This document shows, one piece after another, positions 1-8,452 of a stretch of 64,000 nt of DNA (positions are counted from its first letter, which is position 1; every line of letters starts with the position of its first letter). Under the pieces are notes generated by a model, which worked only from the letters and a program-made list of their open reading frames with translations, searched no databases and was not told the origin of the DNA. Source of the DNA: DASZHJ01 sp963735465 (GTDB taxonomy: Bacteria; Pseudomonadota; Alphaproteobacteria; ATCC43930; CGMCC-115725). The position numbers and the translations under genes are program-made. The stretch lies in contig CAVTLA010000002.1 of NCBI GenBank assembly GCA_963735465.1, positions 248,001 through 312,000 of the forward strand, given 5' to 3'.

Positions 1-2233
1 GCTGGATCTGAACCTTGTCGATCAGCACGTCCGGCAACCCCTGCTCGATCGTGATCCGCGGCCGCAGCGCGGGCTGGGACACACCGACCAAAGCCAGCGC
101 CGTGGCGTCCTCGATCACGCCGAGGATCTGCTCCGCCTGCCGCCGCAATTCCCCGGTCTCGACGAAGGCGCGCAGACGCCGAATGATTTCTCCGGCTCGC
201 TGAGTCTGCTCCGCCGCCTTCTGCAAGGCCGCGTCCACCTGCGCGCCGGTCGATGTACCGCGCTCGATCATGCGCCGGCTCGCCTGCACATAGTTGAGAA
301 TGCCGGCGAGCGGCTGGTTGAGCTCATGCGCCAGGGTCGCCGCCATCTGTCCCATGTCGGTCAGGCGGCCAACGTGAATGAGCTGGGACTGAAGATCCTG
401 GACGCGTGTCAACGCCTCGATGACGGTGCGCCGCTCGGTGACGTCGGTGACTACGCCGAATACACGCGACGTCTCGCCATCAGCGGCGCGGTGCAGAACG
501 GAATGGCTGGCGAGCCACCGCACCACGCCGTCGGTTCCCCGTACAATGCGATATTCCGCATTGATCGGACCCGTCGCCCTGGAAACCGATTTCTGCAGTC
601 CCAGCACCAGCGGGCGATCGTCGGGATGAACGATCCGCAGGTAGGCGTCGAAGGACGGCGGCGTGGTCGCGGGGTCGAGGCCGACCAAGTTGTAGAGGCT
701 CATGGACCAGACGAAATATCCGCTTCCCGGCCGCATCTCCCAGGTGCCGATGCCGGCTGCCTCCTGTGCCAGCCGCAAGCGCTCCTCGCTGGCGCTCAGC
801 TCCGTCGCCGCGACGCGCTGCTCCGTGACGTCGCGGAAATAGACCGACAGACCGCCGCCAGCCTGGGGATAGACAGACACCGACAGCCAGCGATCGGAGA
901 TCGGCGACATCGTCTCGAACTCGCGCGGCTCATCGTCAGCAATGGCCTGGCGAAAATTCGCCTCGATCCTGTTGTCGCCCAGATGCGCAGACAGCTCCAG
1001 AAGCGGTCGGCCGAGAACCTGCTTCGTGGTCATTCCCAGAAGCTGCAATGCCCGGTGATTGATGTAGGTGAACCGCCAATCGGCATCGATGGCGAAAAAG
1101 CCGTCGCCGATGCTCTCCAGCACTTCCGTGGTGCGCCGGAGCGACTTGTCGAGCGCCGCCGTCCGCTGCCGGGCCAGATCGCCGGCGGCGCGGAAGGCAT
1201 CACCGAGCTCGTTGGCCTCCCGCAGCGGCGTCAAGACGGGTGCGACCGCCTCGCCGCGCCCGAGATCGTCCGCCGTCGCGACCAAGGCCCGAATGGGCGC
1301 CGCGATCCTGCGGCCGACCAGCCAAGCCAGGGCCAGGGCGAGGATGGCGCCGACAGTCGCCACGGTGACCAGGGCACCGAGCGCGGACCTGAGGGGCGCC
1401 TCCAGAAGATGAGCCGGAATTCCCACCGCCACGTACCAGCCCGAGAGCCGCGAGCGGGCATAGGCCGAGACAATCTCGAGCCCTTCCTGATTCCTGCCGC
1501 GCCACACGCCGCTGTCGCCGGTCGCGTGGGCGGAAAATTCCGCCGAGGTGGGCTTGCCCACATACTCGTCCTGCTGCGTGATGCGGGCGATGATGTTCCA
1601 GCTTGCGTCGATGACGCCGGTTCTCCAACCGTCGGGGAGACCGGCCTGCAGCGTCAGCTCGCGCACGCGAGCCGCCGGCTTTTCCAGTCCAAGCAGCAGG
1701 ACCGCCGCGCCGTCCTGCAGCACCGGCACATAGACGCTGACGATGGGTGTCCCGTCTTCACCGGCATAGACTCCGGAGAACGCCGGGCCGCGGCCCGCGA
1801 GCGCGCGGCGCTCGACGTCGTCGGGGCCGCCGCCGGAACTCACGCGCGCGAGCCCGCTGCCAGTATCAAAAAGTCGTTGCCCCGTCAGATCGCGTGCGAC
1901 GACATCGACACCGAGAGCGCGGGCTCCCTCCTCGGCCGTTCTCCGAAAGGCCGCGAAATCCTGAGCTCGCAGAGCCATCGAGGCCGCGAGGGTCTGGAGC
2001 ACGGCGGTCTGCGCCGCGAAATCGCGGTCGATATCGGCGATGATCGCCACGGTGGCATCGTGGGCCTGTCCCTCCAGGAGCCGCTGTTCCCGGACGGAGA
2101 ATTGCCACAGGAGCACGACGACCAGTGCCAGCGTCGGCACCAGAATGCCCGCCGCGAACATGGCGAGATGCCAGGCCAGCGAATGGTCGTGTCGTCGCGG
2201 TGCCGGCGATATGCGGCTGCTCCCTTCGGACAC
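1..2233 (-). CDS. PAS-domain sensor histidine kinase, partial (C-terminus beyond left edge)
   Basis: Membrane sensor kinase that would autophosphorylate on histidine and pass phosphate to a response regulator outside the window. Reading inward from a GTG at 2233 there is one open frame of about 744 codons to the left edge. It has a transmembrane helix at about residues 24-43, an extracytoplasmic Cache-like region to about 280, a second helix near 285-305, HAMP, two PAS domains (about 360-470 and 485-605), then a dimerisation box with ATLAHELNQPLAGI, phospho-acceptor His near 636. The ATPase domain is cut off. The ELNQPL box is typical of the FixL/DctB-like HisKA group. The GTG start is preferred because the only upstream ATG (at 2241) is in another frame; a GGAG lies about 10 bases upstream. 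The ligand is unknown. Confidence 0.85.
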   Translation of the reverse strand, partial: MSEGSSRISPAPRRHDHSLAWHLAMFAAGILVPTLALVVVLLWQFSVREQRLLEGQAHDATVAIIADIDRDFAAQTAVLQTLAASMALRAQDFAAFRRTAEEGARALGVDVVARDLTGQRLFDTGSGLARVSSGGGPDDVERRALAGRGPAFSGVYAGEDGTPIVSVYVPVLQDGAAVLLLGLEKPAARVRELTLQAGLPDGWRTGVIDASWNIIARITQQDEYVGKPTSAEFSAHATGDSGVWRGRNQEGLEIVSAYARSRLSGWYVAVGIPAHLLEAPLRSALGALVTVATVGAILALALAWLVGRRIAAPIRALVATADDLGRGEAVAPVLTPLREANELGDAFRAAGDLARQRTAALDKSLRRTTEVLESIGDGFFAIDADWRFTYINHRALQLLGMTTKQVLGRPLLELSAHLGDNRIEANFRQAIADDEPREFETMSPISDRWLSVSVYPQAGGGLSVYFRDVTEQRVAATELSASEERLRLAQEAAGIGTWEMRPGSGYFVWSMSLYNLVGLDPATTPPSFDAYLRIVHPDDRPLVLGLQKSVSRATGPINAEYRIVRGTDGVVRWLASHSVLHRAADGETSRVFGVVTDVTERRTVIEALTRVQDLQSQLIHVGRLTDMGQMAATLAHELNQPLAGILNYVQASRRMIERGTSTGAQVDAALQKAAEQTQRAGEIIRRLRAFVETGELRRQAEQILGVIEDATALALVGVSQPALRPRITIEQGLPDVLIDKVQIQ

Positions 2234-2409
2234 TGATCATCCGCTCCGTTCTGACGCCCCCACCGAGGGGCGGTTGTCTGTCTACCATCACAGAAAGCCG
2301 GACGCCGAATATCGGCGCAAACACGCCGATTCTGCGCGGGAAACGCAATGACATAGATCAATTTCGGGTTTATCGGAAGGCGGCGCGATGGCCCGCCGCT
2401 GCGTCCCGG

Positions 2410-2604
2410 TCAGCGTCGCCGCGGATCGCTGGGCTCGAACTCGCGAGGACGCTCCGGCATTTCGTGCGGATCAAGTGCCGCGTTGACGGTCCGGGAGCGC
2501 TCGTCCGGACCGACGTGCAGTGCCGACCCAATACGGCGGCGACGTTCGCCCACTGGCGAATGAGTCGATGCCCGCAAAGTATGCGACAGCCATTCCAGCC
2601 ACAT
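2410..2604 (-). CDS. Small hypothetical protein, 64 aa
   Basis: Unrecognised short reading frame beginning MWLEWLSHTLRAS and ending EPSDPRRR. An aromatic start is followed by an Arg-rich, Pro-rich hydrophilic remainder, with no signal peptide or membrane helix. A GAGGAG ribosome binding site six bases before the ATG at 2604 supports this start over an upstream in-frame one. It stands alone between the kinase and a divergent membrane protein. Homologues would be needed to confirm it; GC-rich DNA readily gives open frames of this size. Confidence 0.4.
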   Translation of the reverse strand: MWLEWLSHTLRASTHSPVGERRRRIGSALHVGPDERSRTVNAALDPHEMPERPREFEPSDPRRR

Positions 2605-2833
2605 GCGCGGCTCCTCGGCCAAGAGACGCCTCCCTTTTAGACACGGCGTCATGACGGTCGGGTGACCGGGCTGCGGCCTTTTCAAGGCGATACATGACGC
2701 GGACTGTCGGCGCGGCAAAACCCACGGGCGATTGCGTGGGGACACCGCCGTCTCGCGACGGACTGTCTTATTTTGCCAGACCGGCTATGATCGGGTCCCC
2801 GCGCGGGGGGCCCACAAGGAGGGCTGCGAGCGC

Positions 2834-3190
2834 ATGTTGAAGGTCAAGGGTGGTGCCAGCGAGCCCGTAGAATTGCGGGCTGGCGCAGGCGTTCGCGAGG
2901 CCGCCCGCGAGGTGGAGCTGGAGCAATGGGCGTGGCGCAAGGTCAAGGGCCTGCGCCTCCTCTATACGCACCTGACGCTCTACGTCTTCATCAACATCAT
3001 CCTCCTGCTGATCGACGTCTCCACCCCCGGCGAGGCGTGGTTCTACAAGGTGATCCTGGGCTGGGGGTTGCTGGTCGGGCTGCATGCCGCCCACACCTAC
3101 GAGCTGCTGCCGTGGTCGACGCGGGACTGGGAGCAGCGCAAGGTGCGCCAGCTCATGGAAGACCAGCGGCAACGCCGCCATCGCTCCTAG
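2834..3190 (+). CDS. 2TM-domain membrane protein
   Basis: Protein of 118 residues matching the 2TM-domain type (PF13239-like). A charged N-terminal stretch is followed by the amphipathic segment VELEQWAWRKVKGLRLLYTHL, two hydrophobic helices (about residues 50-68 and 78-98), then a basic C-terminal tail with STRDWEQRKVRQLMEDQ. The domain occurs alone or joined to histidine kinases; its role is unknown. The ATG at 2834 is chosen because AAGGAGG precedes it and the upstream in-frame extension is not protein-like. Confidence 0.75.
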   Translation: MLKVKGGASEPVELRAGAGVREAAREVELEQWAWRKVKGLRLLYTHLTLYVFINIILLLIDVSTPGEAWFYKVILGWGLLVGLHAAHTYELLPWSTRDWEQRKVRQLMEDQRQRRHRS

Positions 3191-3211
3191 CCTGTCCGGC
3201 ATCGCCGGCGA

Positions 3212-3364
3212 TCACATCCCGCCGCCGCCACCGCCGTTGGCGCCGCCGCGATAGGCCTCGCCATGCCAGCGGTCATAGACGGGATCCGGCGGCGCCGGAG
3301 TACCGCAGGCCGCGAGAGACACCGCAAGCAGACCAACCAGGCAGATCGCTGTCAGAATTTTCAT
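3212..3364 (-). CDS. Small lipoprotein, 50 aa
   Basis: Short secreted lipoprotein seen directly in the sequence. It opens with MKILTAICLVGLLAVSLAAC: a basic N-terminus, hydrophobic core and LAAC lipobox with the modified Cys at residue 20. The mature part is only about 30 residues (PAPPDPVYDRWHGEAYRGG) and ends in a Gly-rich run. AGAGGA lies about ten bases before the ATG. Function unknown; it resembles the entericidin-like or unclassified lipoproteins common in Alphaproteobacteria. It is divergent from the histidine ammonia-lyase gene. Confidence 0.7.
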   Translation of the reverse strand: MKILTAICLVGLLAVSLAACGTPAPPDPVYDRWHGEAYRGGANGGGGGGM

Positions 3365-3524
3365 GGAGTGGGATTTCCTCTCCCAATTGAAGTGACGTGA
3401 TCACCGTGCCGGGCCTTCGGCACGTCACATCTCGGTGAGGCGCCGCGCGACACCGGAATGGCTTGCCTTGGATCGCCAAACGGTGATGCTGGTCCCGGGT
3501 GATCACGGTGGGGGCGGCGGACAG

Positions 3525-5144
3525 ATGGCGCGGGAGCGACGGAAGGATCCCAGGGGTCGGCGGGTCTCCCGGCCCCGTGCGCCCTCGCCGGCGCCGACGG
3601 CCCGCGGCAAGGCGCTGTTGCGCATCACCGGCGACGGGTTCGAGCTCGCGCAGCTGCGGGCATTCTATCGCGGCCAGGGTCCCGCCGATCTCGATCCCGG
3701 CCTGCGCGCCGCCGTCGAGCGCGCCAGCGCCACGGTGACGTCGATCGTCGAGCGCGGCGAGACCGTCTACGGCGTCAACACCGGCTTTGGCCTGCTGGCG
3801 CGCAAGACGATCTCCGCCGATCACCTCCGCGAGCTGCAGCGCAATCTCGTCCTCTCCCACAGCGTCGGCACCGGGCCGGCTCTCGACGATGCCAGCGTGC
3901 GCCTCATCCTCGCGCTCAAGGCCGCATCCCTGGCGCGCGGCCATTCCGGCGTGCGCTGGAGCCTGATCGAGGCGCTGCTGCGGCTCCTCGAGGCCGAGGT
4001 CTATCCGGTGATCCCCGCCAAGGGATCGGTGGGGGCATCCGGCGATCTGGCGCCGCTCGCCCATCTCTCCGCTGCCCTCATCGGCGTCGGCGAAGTGCGC
4101 TGCCGCGGCGAGACCATCGCGGCAACCGAAGGCCTCCGCCGCGCCGGCCTTGAGCCCTTGGACCTCGCGCCCAAGGAAGGCCTGGCGCTCCTCAACGGGA
4201 CGCAGGTCTCCACCGCCCTGGCGCTGGTCGGCCTCTTCGCCATCGAGGACGCCTTCGCCGCCGCCATGGTGGCGGGCGCGCTCTCCGTCGATGCGGCCAA
4301 GGGATCCGACACGCCGTTCGATCCGCGCATCCACGCGCTCCGCGGCCATCCGGGGCAGATCGAGACCGCCGCCGTCTATCAGGCGCTGCTGAAAGGAAGC
4401 GCGATCCGCGCCTCGCACCTCGACTGCAACCGCGTCCAGGATCCCTATTCCCTGCGCTGCCAGCCCCAGGTGATGGGCGCCTGCCTCGATCACTTGCGCT
4501 TTGCCGCCGAGGTCCTGCGGCGCGAGGCCGGCGCGGTCTCCGACAATCCCCTGGTCTTCGCCGAGAGCGGCGAGGTGCTGTCCGGCGGCAATTTCCACGG
4601 CGAGCCGGTGGCGATGGCGGCGGATGTGCTGGCTCTGGTCATCGCGGAGATCGGCGCGCTTTCGGAGCGGCGCATCGCGCTCCTCATCGACCACAACATC
4701 TCCGAGCTGCCGGCGTTCCTGGTGCGGGACGGCGGCATCAATTCCGGCTTCATGATCGCCCAGGTCACCGCCGCGGCCCTCGCCTCTGAGAACAAGAGCC
4801 TCGCCCATCCCGCCAGCGTCGACAGCCTGCCGACCTCGGCGAACCAGGAGGATCACGTCTCCATGGCGACCTTCGCCGCGCGGCGCCTCGGCGACATGGC
4901 GGACAACACCGTGGGCATCGTCGCCATTGAGCTGCTGGCGGCGGCGCAGGGCGTCGAGTTCCATCTCCCGCTGCAAACCTCGCCGCGCCTCGCCGAGGCC
5001 AAGGCCCTGATCCGCGAACTGGTGCCGCCTTACGACAGTGATCGCTACTTCGCCCCGGACATCGAGGCGGCGAAGCGGCTGGTAGCGAGCGGCCGCCTCG
5101 CTCGGTTCATGCCATCAGGCCTGCTGCCGAGCCTCCCGGGCTAG
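3525..5144 (+). CDS. hutH: Histidine ammonia-lyase (HAL/PAL family)
   Basis: Removes ammonia from L-histidine to give urocanate, the first step of histidine use. From the ATG at 3525 the protein is 539 residues, slightly longer than the usual ~510 because of a basic leader of about 30 residues. Family marks: YGVNTGFG, the MIO-forming triad Ala-Ser-Gly at residues 171-173 within GSVGASGDLAPLAHL, and NPL/GNFHGEPV/SLPTSANQEDHVSM downstream. NLVLSHSVG has the Ser-His seen in histidine lyases, not the His-Leu of tyrosine lyases. No hutU, hutI, hutG or hutC lies nearby, so it is an orphan; a related aromatic amino acid lyase cannot be excluded. An alternative upstream start at 3435 would add 30 unlikely residues. 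Confidence 0.88.
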   Translation: MARERRKDPRGRRVSRPRAPSPAPTARGKALLRITGDGFELAQLRAFYRGQGPADLDPGLRAAVERASATVTSIVERGETVYGVNTGFGLLARKTISADHLRELQRNLVLSHSVGTGPALDDASVRLILALKAASLARGHSGVRWSLIEALLRLLEAEVYPVIPAKGSVGASGDLAPLAHLSAALIGVGEVRCRGETIAATEGLRRAGLEPLDLAPKEGLALLNGTQVSTALALVGLFAIEDAFAAAMVAGALSVDAAKGSDTPFDPRIHALRGHPGQIETAAVYQALLKGSAIRASHLDCNRVQDPYSLRCQPQVMGACLDHLRFAAEVLRREAGAVSDNPLVFAESGEVLSGGNFHGEPVAMAADVLALVIAEIGALSERRIALLIDHNISELPAFLVRDGGINSGFMIAQVTAAALASENKSLAHPASVDSLPTSANQEDHVSMATFAARRLGDMADNTVGIVAIELLAAAQGVEFHLPLQTSPRLAEAKALIRELVPPYDSDRYFAPDIEAAKRLVASGRLARFMPSGLLPSLPG

Positions 5145-5297
5145 CGCCTCCGACGCCCCAAAAAGGTCATCGCCGCTCCCATCCACCTCAAGGGCGAGGA
5201 ACCCTTGGCGGTCCCCAGCGTTCAATGGGTTGAATAGGTAGTGGCGCCCCGCCTTCGTCGAGCGGCGCCCGCAATCGCAATCAATGAAGGAGAGATC

Positions 5298-5624
5298 ATG
5301 AAACGCGCCCGCACCTCGGCTCGGATCGTTCTCGCTGTTGCATTGGCCGCAGGGCTTGCGCCAGTGATTTCAGCCTGCTCGGAGACTCGCACTCAGGAGA
5401 GCACGGGGCAATACGTCGACAGCTCCGCGATCACCACCAAGGTGAAGGCCGCGCTGGTGCAGGATCAGTCGCTGAAGGCTTTCGACATCCACGTCGACAC
5501 ATTCAAGGACGAAGTGCAGCTAAGCGGCTTCGTCAACTCGTCGGAACTGTCCGCCCGCGCCACCAGGGTCGCGAGCAGCGTCGAGGGCGTGCGGACGGTC
5601 AAGAACAACCTGATCGTGAAGTAA
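5298..5624 (+). CDS. BON-domain lipoprotein
   Basis: Periplasmic, lipid-anchored protein of 108 residues with one BON domain (OsmY-like), a phospholipid-binding module linked to envelope integrity and osmotic stress. The signal peptide ends in VISAC, Cys near residue 27. BON marks: SSAITTKVKAALVQDQSL, then the central IHVDTFKDEVQLSGFVNS strand/glycine and the terminal GVRTVKNNLIV. The ATG at 5298 has AAGGAGAG seven bases upstream. It is the first of four small envelope/stress genes. Confidence 0.85.
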   Translation: MKRARTSARIVLAVALAAGLAPVISACSETRTQESTGQYVDSSAITTKVKAALVQDQSLKAFDIHVDTFKDEVQLSGFVNSSELSARATRVASSVEGVRTVKNNLIVK

Positions 5625-5684
5625 GCGCGCCAGCCCACATTACCCAGGGCCGGGCACCCGGCATTTTTCGTGGAGCACACCAGC

Positions 5685-5930
5685 ATGACCGCAGCCAAGG
5701 AAACCGATCTCGCCGACGACGTCGCCGCTCTGAAGCGGGACCTCGCGCATCTGATCGAGAACGTCAAGAAGACCAGCAAGGGAACCGCCAACGACGTCTA
5801 CCGCAACATCGCGGCGGAGAGCGAGCGATCCATCAAGGCGGTCAGCCGCCAGGTGGAAGAGCAGCCGCTGATGAGCCTGCTGATCGCTTTCGGCGTCGGT
5901 CTCGTCGGCGGCCGCCTGTTGTCGCGCTGA
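5685..5930 (+). CDS. DUF883/ElaB-like membrane-anchored protein
   Basis: Protein of 81 residues with an N-terminal amphipathic helical part (DLADDVAALKRDLAHLIENVKK), an ER-containing linker and one C-terminal hydrophobic segment ending GLVGGRLLSR. This is the layout of the ElaB/YqjD/DUF883 family, inner-membrane C-tail-anchored proteins associated with stationary-phase ribosomes. The ATG at 5685 has GGAG nine bases before it; a GTG five codons upstream is less likely because it overlaps that site. The next gene follows after 14 bases. Confidence 0.8.
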   Translation: MTAAKETDLADDVAALKRDLAHLIENVKKTSKGTANDVYRNIAAESERSIKAVSRQVEEQPLMSLLIAFGVGLVGGRLLSR

Positions 5931-5944
5931 ACCTCAATCCGGCG

Positions 5945-6352
5945 ATGCAAGAGGCCCTGCGACTGGCGGCGACGCTCGCCGAGAGCGCCCTCAAGCCGGA
6001 ACGCCGGCCGGCCGGAGGGGCGTGGGTCACGCTGGTGCTCATGCTGACCGCCGGCTGCCTCGCCTGCACCGCCGCCGGCTTCGCGATCACCGGTCTCTGG
6101 CTCTATTTGGCGCCTGAGATCGGCCGCGCGCCGGCAGCAGGGGTGATCACCGTCATTCTGGTGGTGGCCTCCCTGGCGGCATTCCTGATCGCCCGCTCCG
6201 GCCGCGGCGCCGAGCGGACTGCGCCGGCGCCGGCGATCGACTTTCAATCCCTCGCCAGGGAAGCGAACGGGTTGGTGCGCGAGCACAAGGGCGCGCTGCT
6301 CGCCGCGGCGTTCGTGGCGGGTCTCCTCGCGAGCGAAGAGCGCAATCGCTAA
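5945..6352 (+). CDS. Phage-holin-family-like (DUF1469-type) membrane protein
   Basis: Small integral membrane protein of 135 residues. Two strong hydrophobic helices (about 27-53 and 61-82) are followed by a charged linker and a weaker third hydrophobic stretch near the end. The arrangement after a DUF883-like gene matches the common ElaB-YqjE/YqjK type cassette in Proteobacteria, where the second gene is annotated phage holin family; despite the name these are envelope stress genes, not lysis genes. There is no obvious ribosome binding site, so it may be translated by coupling to the gene 14 bases upstream. Confidence 0.65.
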   Translation: MQEALRLAATLAESALKPERRPAGGAWVTLVLMLTAGCLACTAAGFAITGLWLYLAPEIGRAPAAGVITVILVVASLAAFLIARSGRGAERTAPAPAIDFQSLAREANGLVREHKGALLAAAFVAGLLASEERNR

Positions 6353-6438
6353 TTCGCGCTCGTTGGCGCGACCGTGGGGGAACCCTGACCGCGCGCGGCC
6401 CGTTTCATGGATAGGTTCACTTTGCAAAGGAGTGGCGC

Positions 6439-6666
6439 ATGAACTGGGATCAAGTGGCCGGCAACTGGAAGCAGGTCTCCGGTAAGGCGAAGGAGAAGTG
6501 GGGCAAGCTCACCGACAACGACTGGACAGTCGTGAAGGGCAAGCGCGAGCAGCTCGTCGGCAAGGTGCAGGAGCGCTACGGCATCGCCAAGGATGAGGCC
6601 GAGAAGCAGGTTTCCGAGTTCGAGACCCAGCTGCAGGCCGCCGAGCGGAACAGCCGTCCGCAGTAG
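6439..6666 (+). CDS. CsbD family general stress protein
   Basis: Soluble, highly charged 75-residue protein of the CsbD family (YjbJ-like), abundant in many bacteria under general stress but of unknown activity. It shows the family start MNWDQVAGNWKQVSGKAKEKWGKLTDND and the repeat-like KGKREQLVGKVQERYG. AAGGAG lies eight bases before the ATG. A clear intrinsic terminator follows directly, so it is probably the last gene of the stress run. Confidence 0.92.
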   Translation: MNWDQVAGNWKQVSGKAKEKWGKLTDNDWTVVKGKREQLVGKVQERYGIAKDEAEKQVSEFETQLQAAERNSRPQ

Positions 6667-6680
6667 ATCGGCCCTCTAGA

Positions 6681-6725
6681 AGCGACGCGTCACGGACCCC
6701 GGAGGTCCCGGGCGCGTCGCTTTTT
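6681..6725 (+). terminator. Rho-independent terminator after the CsbD gene
   Basis: Perfect 9-bp arms AGCGACGCG (6681-6689) and CGCGTCGCT (6713-6721), joined by a loop with its own small GC-rich hairpin and followed by a short run of T. It lies 15 bases after the stop codon. Confidence 0.85.
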
Positions 6726-6846
6726 GCGTCTCGCCCCAACGATGCCGGGGCGCAACGGCACGTCCACGCCTGCGCGCAGCACGAGACTTCGGGGCCGCTT
6801 GCTGCGATCCTGGCTCCCCAGCGCCAGCAAGCCCTGAGGAGCCCGG

Positions 6847-7239
6847 ATGCCAAGCCCCACCTTCCACATGATTTCGGGCGCGCCGACGCCGGTCGCGCCC
6901 TTCAGCCATGCCGTCGAGACCGACGGCTGGCTTTTCGTCACCGGACAGATGCCGACCTGGCCCGACGACGACGGCAAGCCCCTGCCGGACGGGATCGAGG
7001 CGCAGACGCGTCGTGTCATGGACAACCTGATCCTGGTGCTCGAGGGCGCCGGCTACGCGCTGGCCAATGTGGTATCGGTGCGGATCTATCTCACCGACTT
7101 CAAGGGCCACTACAGCGAGATGAACGCGGTCTATCGCGGCTATTTTCCCGCCGGCCGGCTGCCGGCGCGCACCTGCGTCGGCGTCACCGGCCTCGCGCGC
7201 GACGCCCTGGTGGAGATCGACCTCGTGGCGCGCAAGTAG
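6847..7239 (+). CDS. RidA family protein (YjgF/YER057c/UK114)
   Basis: Soluble trimeric enzyme family that hydrolyses reactive enamine/imine intermediates released by PLP enzymes; some members act in catabolic pathways. The 130-residue length fits. Visible family features are GWLFVTGQMP, the helix IEAQTRRVMDNLILVLEGAGY, VVSVRIYLTDF, and the C-terminal P-A-R-T-CVGVTGLA-ALVEID, where the Arg binds the carboxylate. GAGGAG lies six bases before the ATG. It is a lone gene, transcribed toward the palindromic repeat and the convergent asparaginase gene. Confidence 0.9.
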   Translation: MPSPTFHMISGAPTPVAPFSHAVETDGWLFVTGQMPTWPDDDGKPLPDGIEAQTRRVMDNLILVLEGAGYALANVVSVRIYLTDFKGHYSEMNAVYRGYFPAGRLPARTCVGVTGLARDALVEIDLVARK

Positions 7240-7269
7240 GGTCGTTGCATGGATCGGGATCGTCGGTCG

Positions 7270-7448
7270 TGCGTCCTTCGAGACGGCCGCTTACGCGGGA
7301 CAACCCGGCGGCCCTGCGACGGGCCGCCCCGGAGGGTTCGATCGCAAAGCGATCGAACGGGTTGTCCAGGATGAGGACTTTTCTTTGTGCCACGCTTAAT
7401 TCACCTCATCCTGAGGAGCGCGCCTCGGCGCGCGTCTCGAAGGACGCA
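7270..7448. repeat. Nested palindromic intergenic repeat, copy 1
   Basis: Outer perfect 16-bp inverted arms TGCGTCCTTCGAGACG (7270-7285) and its complement (7433-7448). Inside are a perfect 10-bp hairpin GTTCGATCGC/GCGATCGAAC (7336-7345, 7349-7358) and arms CAGGATGAGG/CCTCATCCTG (7367-7376, 7404-7413). It sits between two convergent genes, the usual place for REP/BIME-type dispersed elements of Hyphomicrobiales. A second version is at 27290-27408. In RNA it could form a long hairpin and act as a bidirectional terminator. Confidence 0.85.
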
Positions 7449-7474
7449 GGATGCTTGCGCAAAGCGTGGCTGCG

Positions 7475-8452
7475 TCATCTCCCCGGCGCGCCGTAGACCG
7501 CCGACGGCGAGGGCTTCGAGGAGATCGGCGTGATCGTGACGATCTCTGCCGGCAGCGATTGCGGCGCGGCGTCGCCGGTGCGCCAGAGCCAGTAGGTGTT
7601 GTTGGGGTTGCCGTTGACGGCGACCACTTTGTGATTTCCCTTGGCGTCGATGGCGTGGATGGTGACGCGGTCGATGAGACCGCCCTTTAGACGCCGCATG
7701 TCCTCCGCCGCCTCGCGCACCGCGGCGTCGACGCTCATGCCCATCTTCATGTAGAGCACCACGGCGCGCGACGTGCCGCAGCGGATCGTCATCTCGCCGG
7801 CGCCGGTGCAGGCGCAGGCACCGTAGCGAGTATCCGCGTACATGCCGGCGCCGATGACGGGAAAGTCGCCGAGCCGTCCGGGATACTTCCAGCCCCAGCC
7901 GGACGTGCTGACGCCGCCGCCGATCTCGCCCTTGGCATCCAATGCCAGGAAGGTCGTGGTGTCGCGGCCGGTCTCGGGATCGATGGCGTGGCGGCAGAGG
8001 TCGATGAGCGGCACGTCGGGCCAGCGGCGACGGTCGGCTTCCGGCACCTCCTTCTCGAACCAGGCGCGCCAGACGCGGGCGCTATCGGCGATCAGGTTTT
8101 CGCCCGCCTCGGCGCCGATCTCGCCGGCGAAGCGCTCGGCGCCCGTGCCGGCCAGGAATACATGGGGGAGGCGCTCCATCACCGCCCGGGCGATGCTGAT
8201 GGGGTGGAGGTAGCCCTTGATCGCGCCCACCGCCCCTGACCGCAGCGTCGTCCCGTCCATGATGGCGGCGTCGAGCTCGACCTCGCCCAGGAGATTGGGC
8301 CAGCCGCCCCGGCCGACGGTGCGGATGGTCTCGTCGACCTCCACCACCCGGATCCCGGCCTCGATGGCATCGAGCGCGGCCGCGCCCTCCTGCAGCCGGC
8401 GCGCGGTGGTTCCGACGCCCGGCCGGCCCTCGTTGTTGGTGACGACGATCAT
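7475..8452 (-). CDS. N(4)-(beta-N-acetylglucosaminyl)-L-asparaginase / isoaspartyl peptidase family
   Basis: Ntn-hydrolase that cleaves an asparagine-type amide after autocatalytic maturation. The precursor has 325 residues. The cleavage site is seen as Asp164-Thr165 in GRDTTTFLALDAKGEIGG; Thr165 becomes the N-terminal nucleophile of the beta chain. Supporting marks: RTVGRGGWPNLLGEVELDAAIMDG in the alpha part and TSGWGWKYPGRLGDFPVIGAGMYAD plus CACTGAGE in the beta part, typical of glycosylasparaginase. No signal peptide, so probably cytosolic. The ATG at 8452 has AAGGAG nine bases upstream; an in-frame ATG ten codons earlier lacks one. A single-gene unit. Confidence 0.85.
   Translation of the reverse strand: MIVVTNNEGRPGVGTTARRLQEGAAALDAIEAGIRVVEVDETIRTVGRGGWPNLLGEVELDAAIMDGTTLRSGAVGAIKGYLHPISIARAVMERLPHVFLAGTGAERFAGEIGAEAGENLIADSARVWRAWFEKEVPEADRRRWPDVPLIDLCRHAIDPETGRDTTTFLALDAKGEIGGGVSTSGWGWKYPGRLGDFPVIGAGMYADTRYGACACTGAGEMTIRCGTSRAVVLYMKMGMSVDAAVREAAEDMRRLKGGLIDRVTIHAIDAKGNHKVVAVNGNPNNTYWLWRTGDAAPQSLPAEIVTITPISSKPSPSAVYGAPGR

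Noticed and set aside
326..2236. Long plus-strand open frame over the first histidine kinase
   Set aside because: It has no domain resemblance and is antisense to a well-formed kinase with HAMP, PAS and HisKA motifs; high GC keeps the opposite frame open.
5945..6352. Prophage origin of the holin-like gene
   Set aside because: No phage structural, lysis or integrase genes are nearby and the neighbours are stress genes; the family name is misleading.
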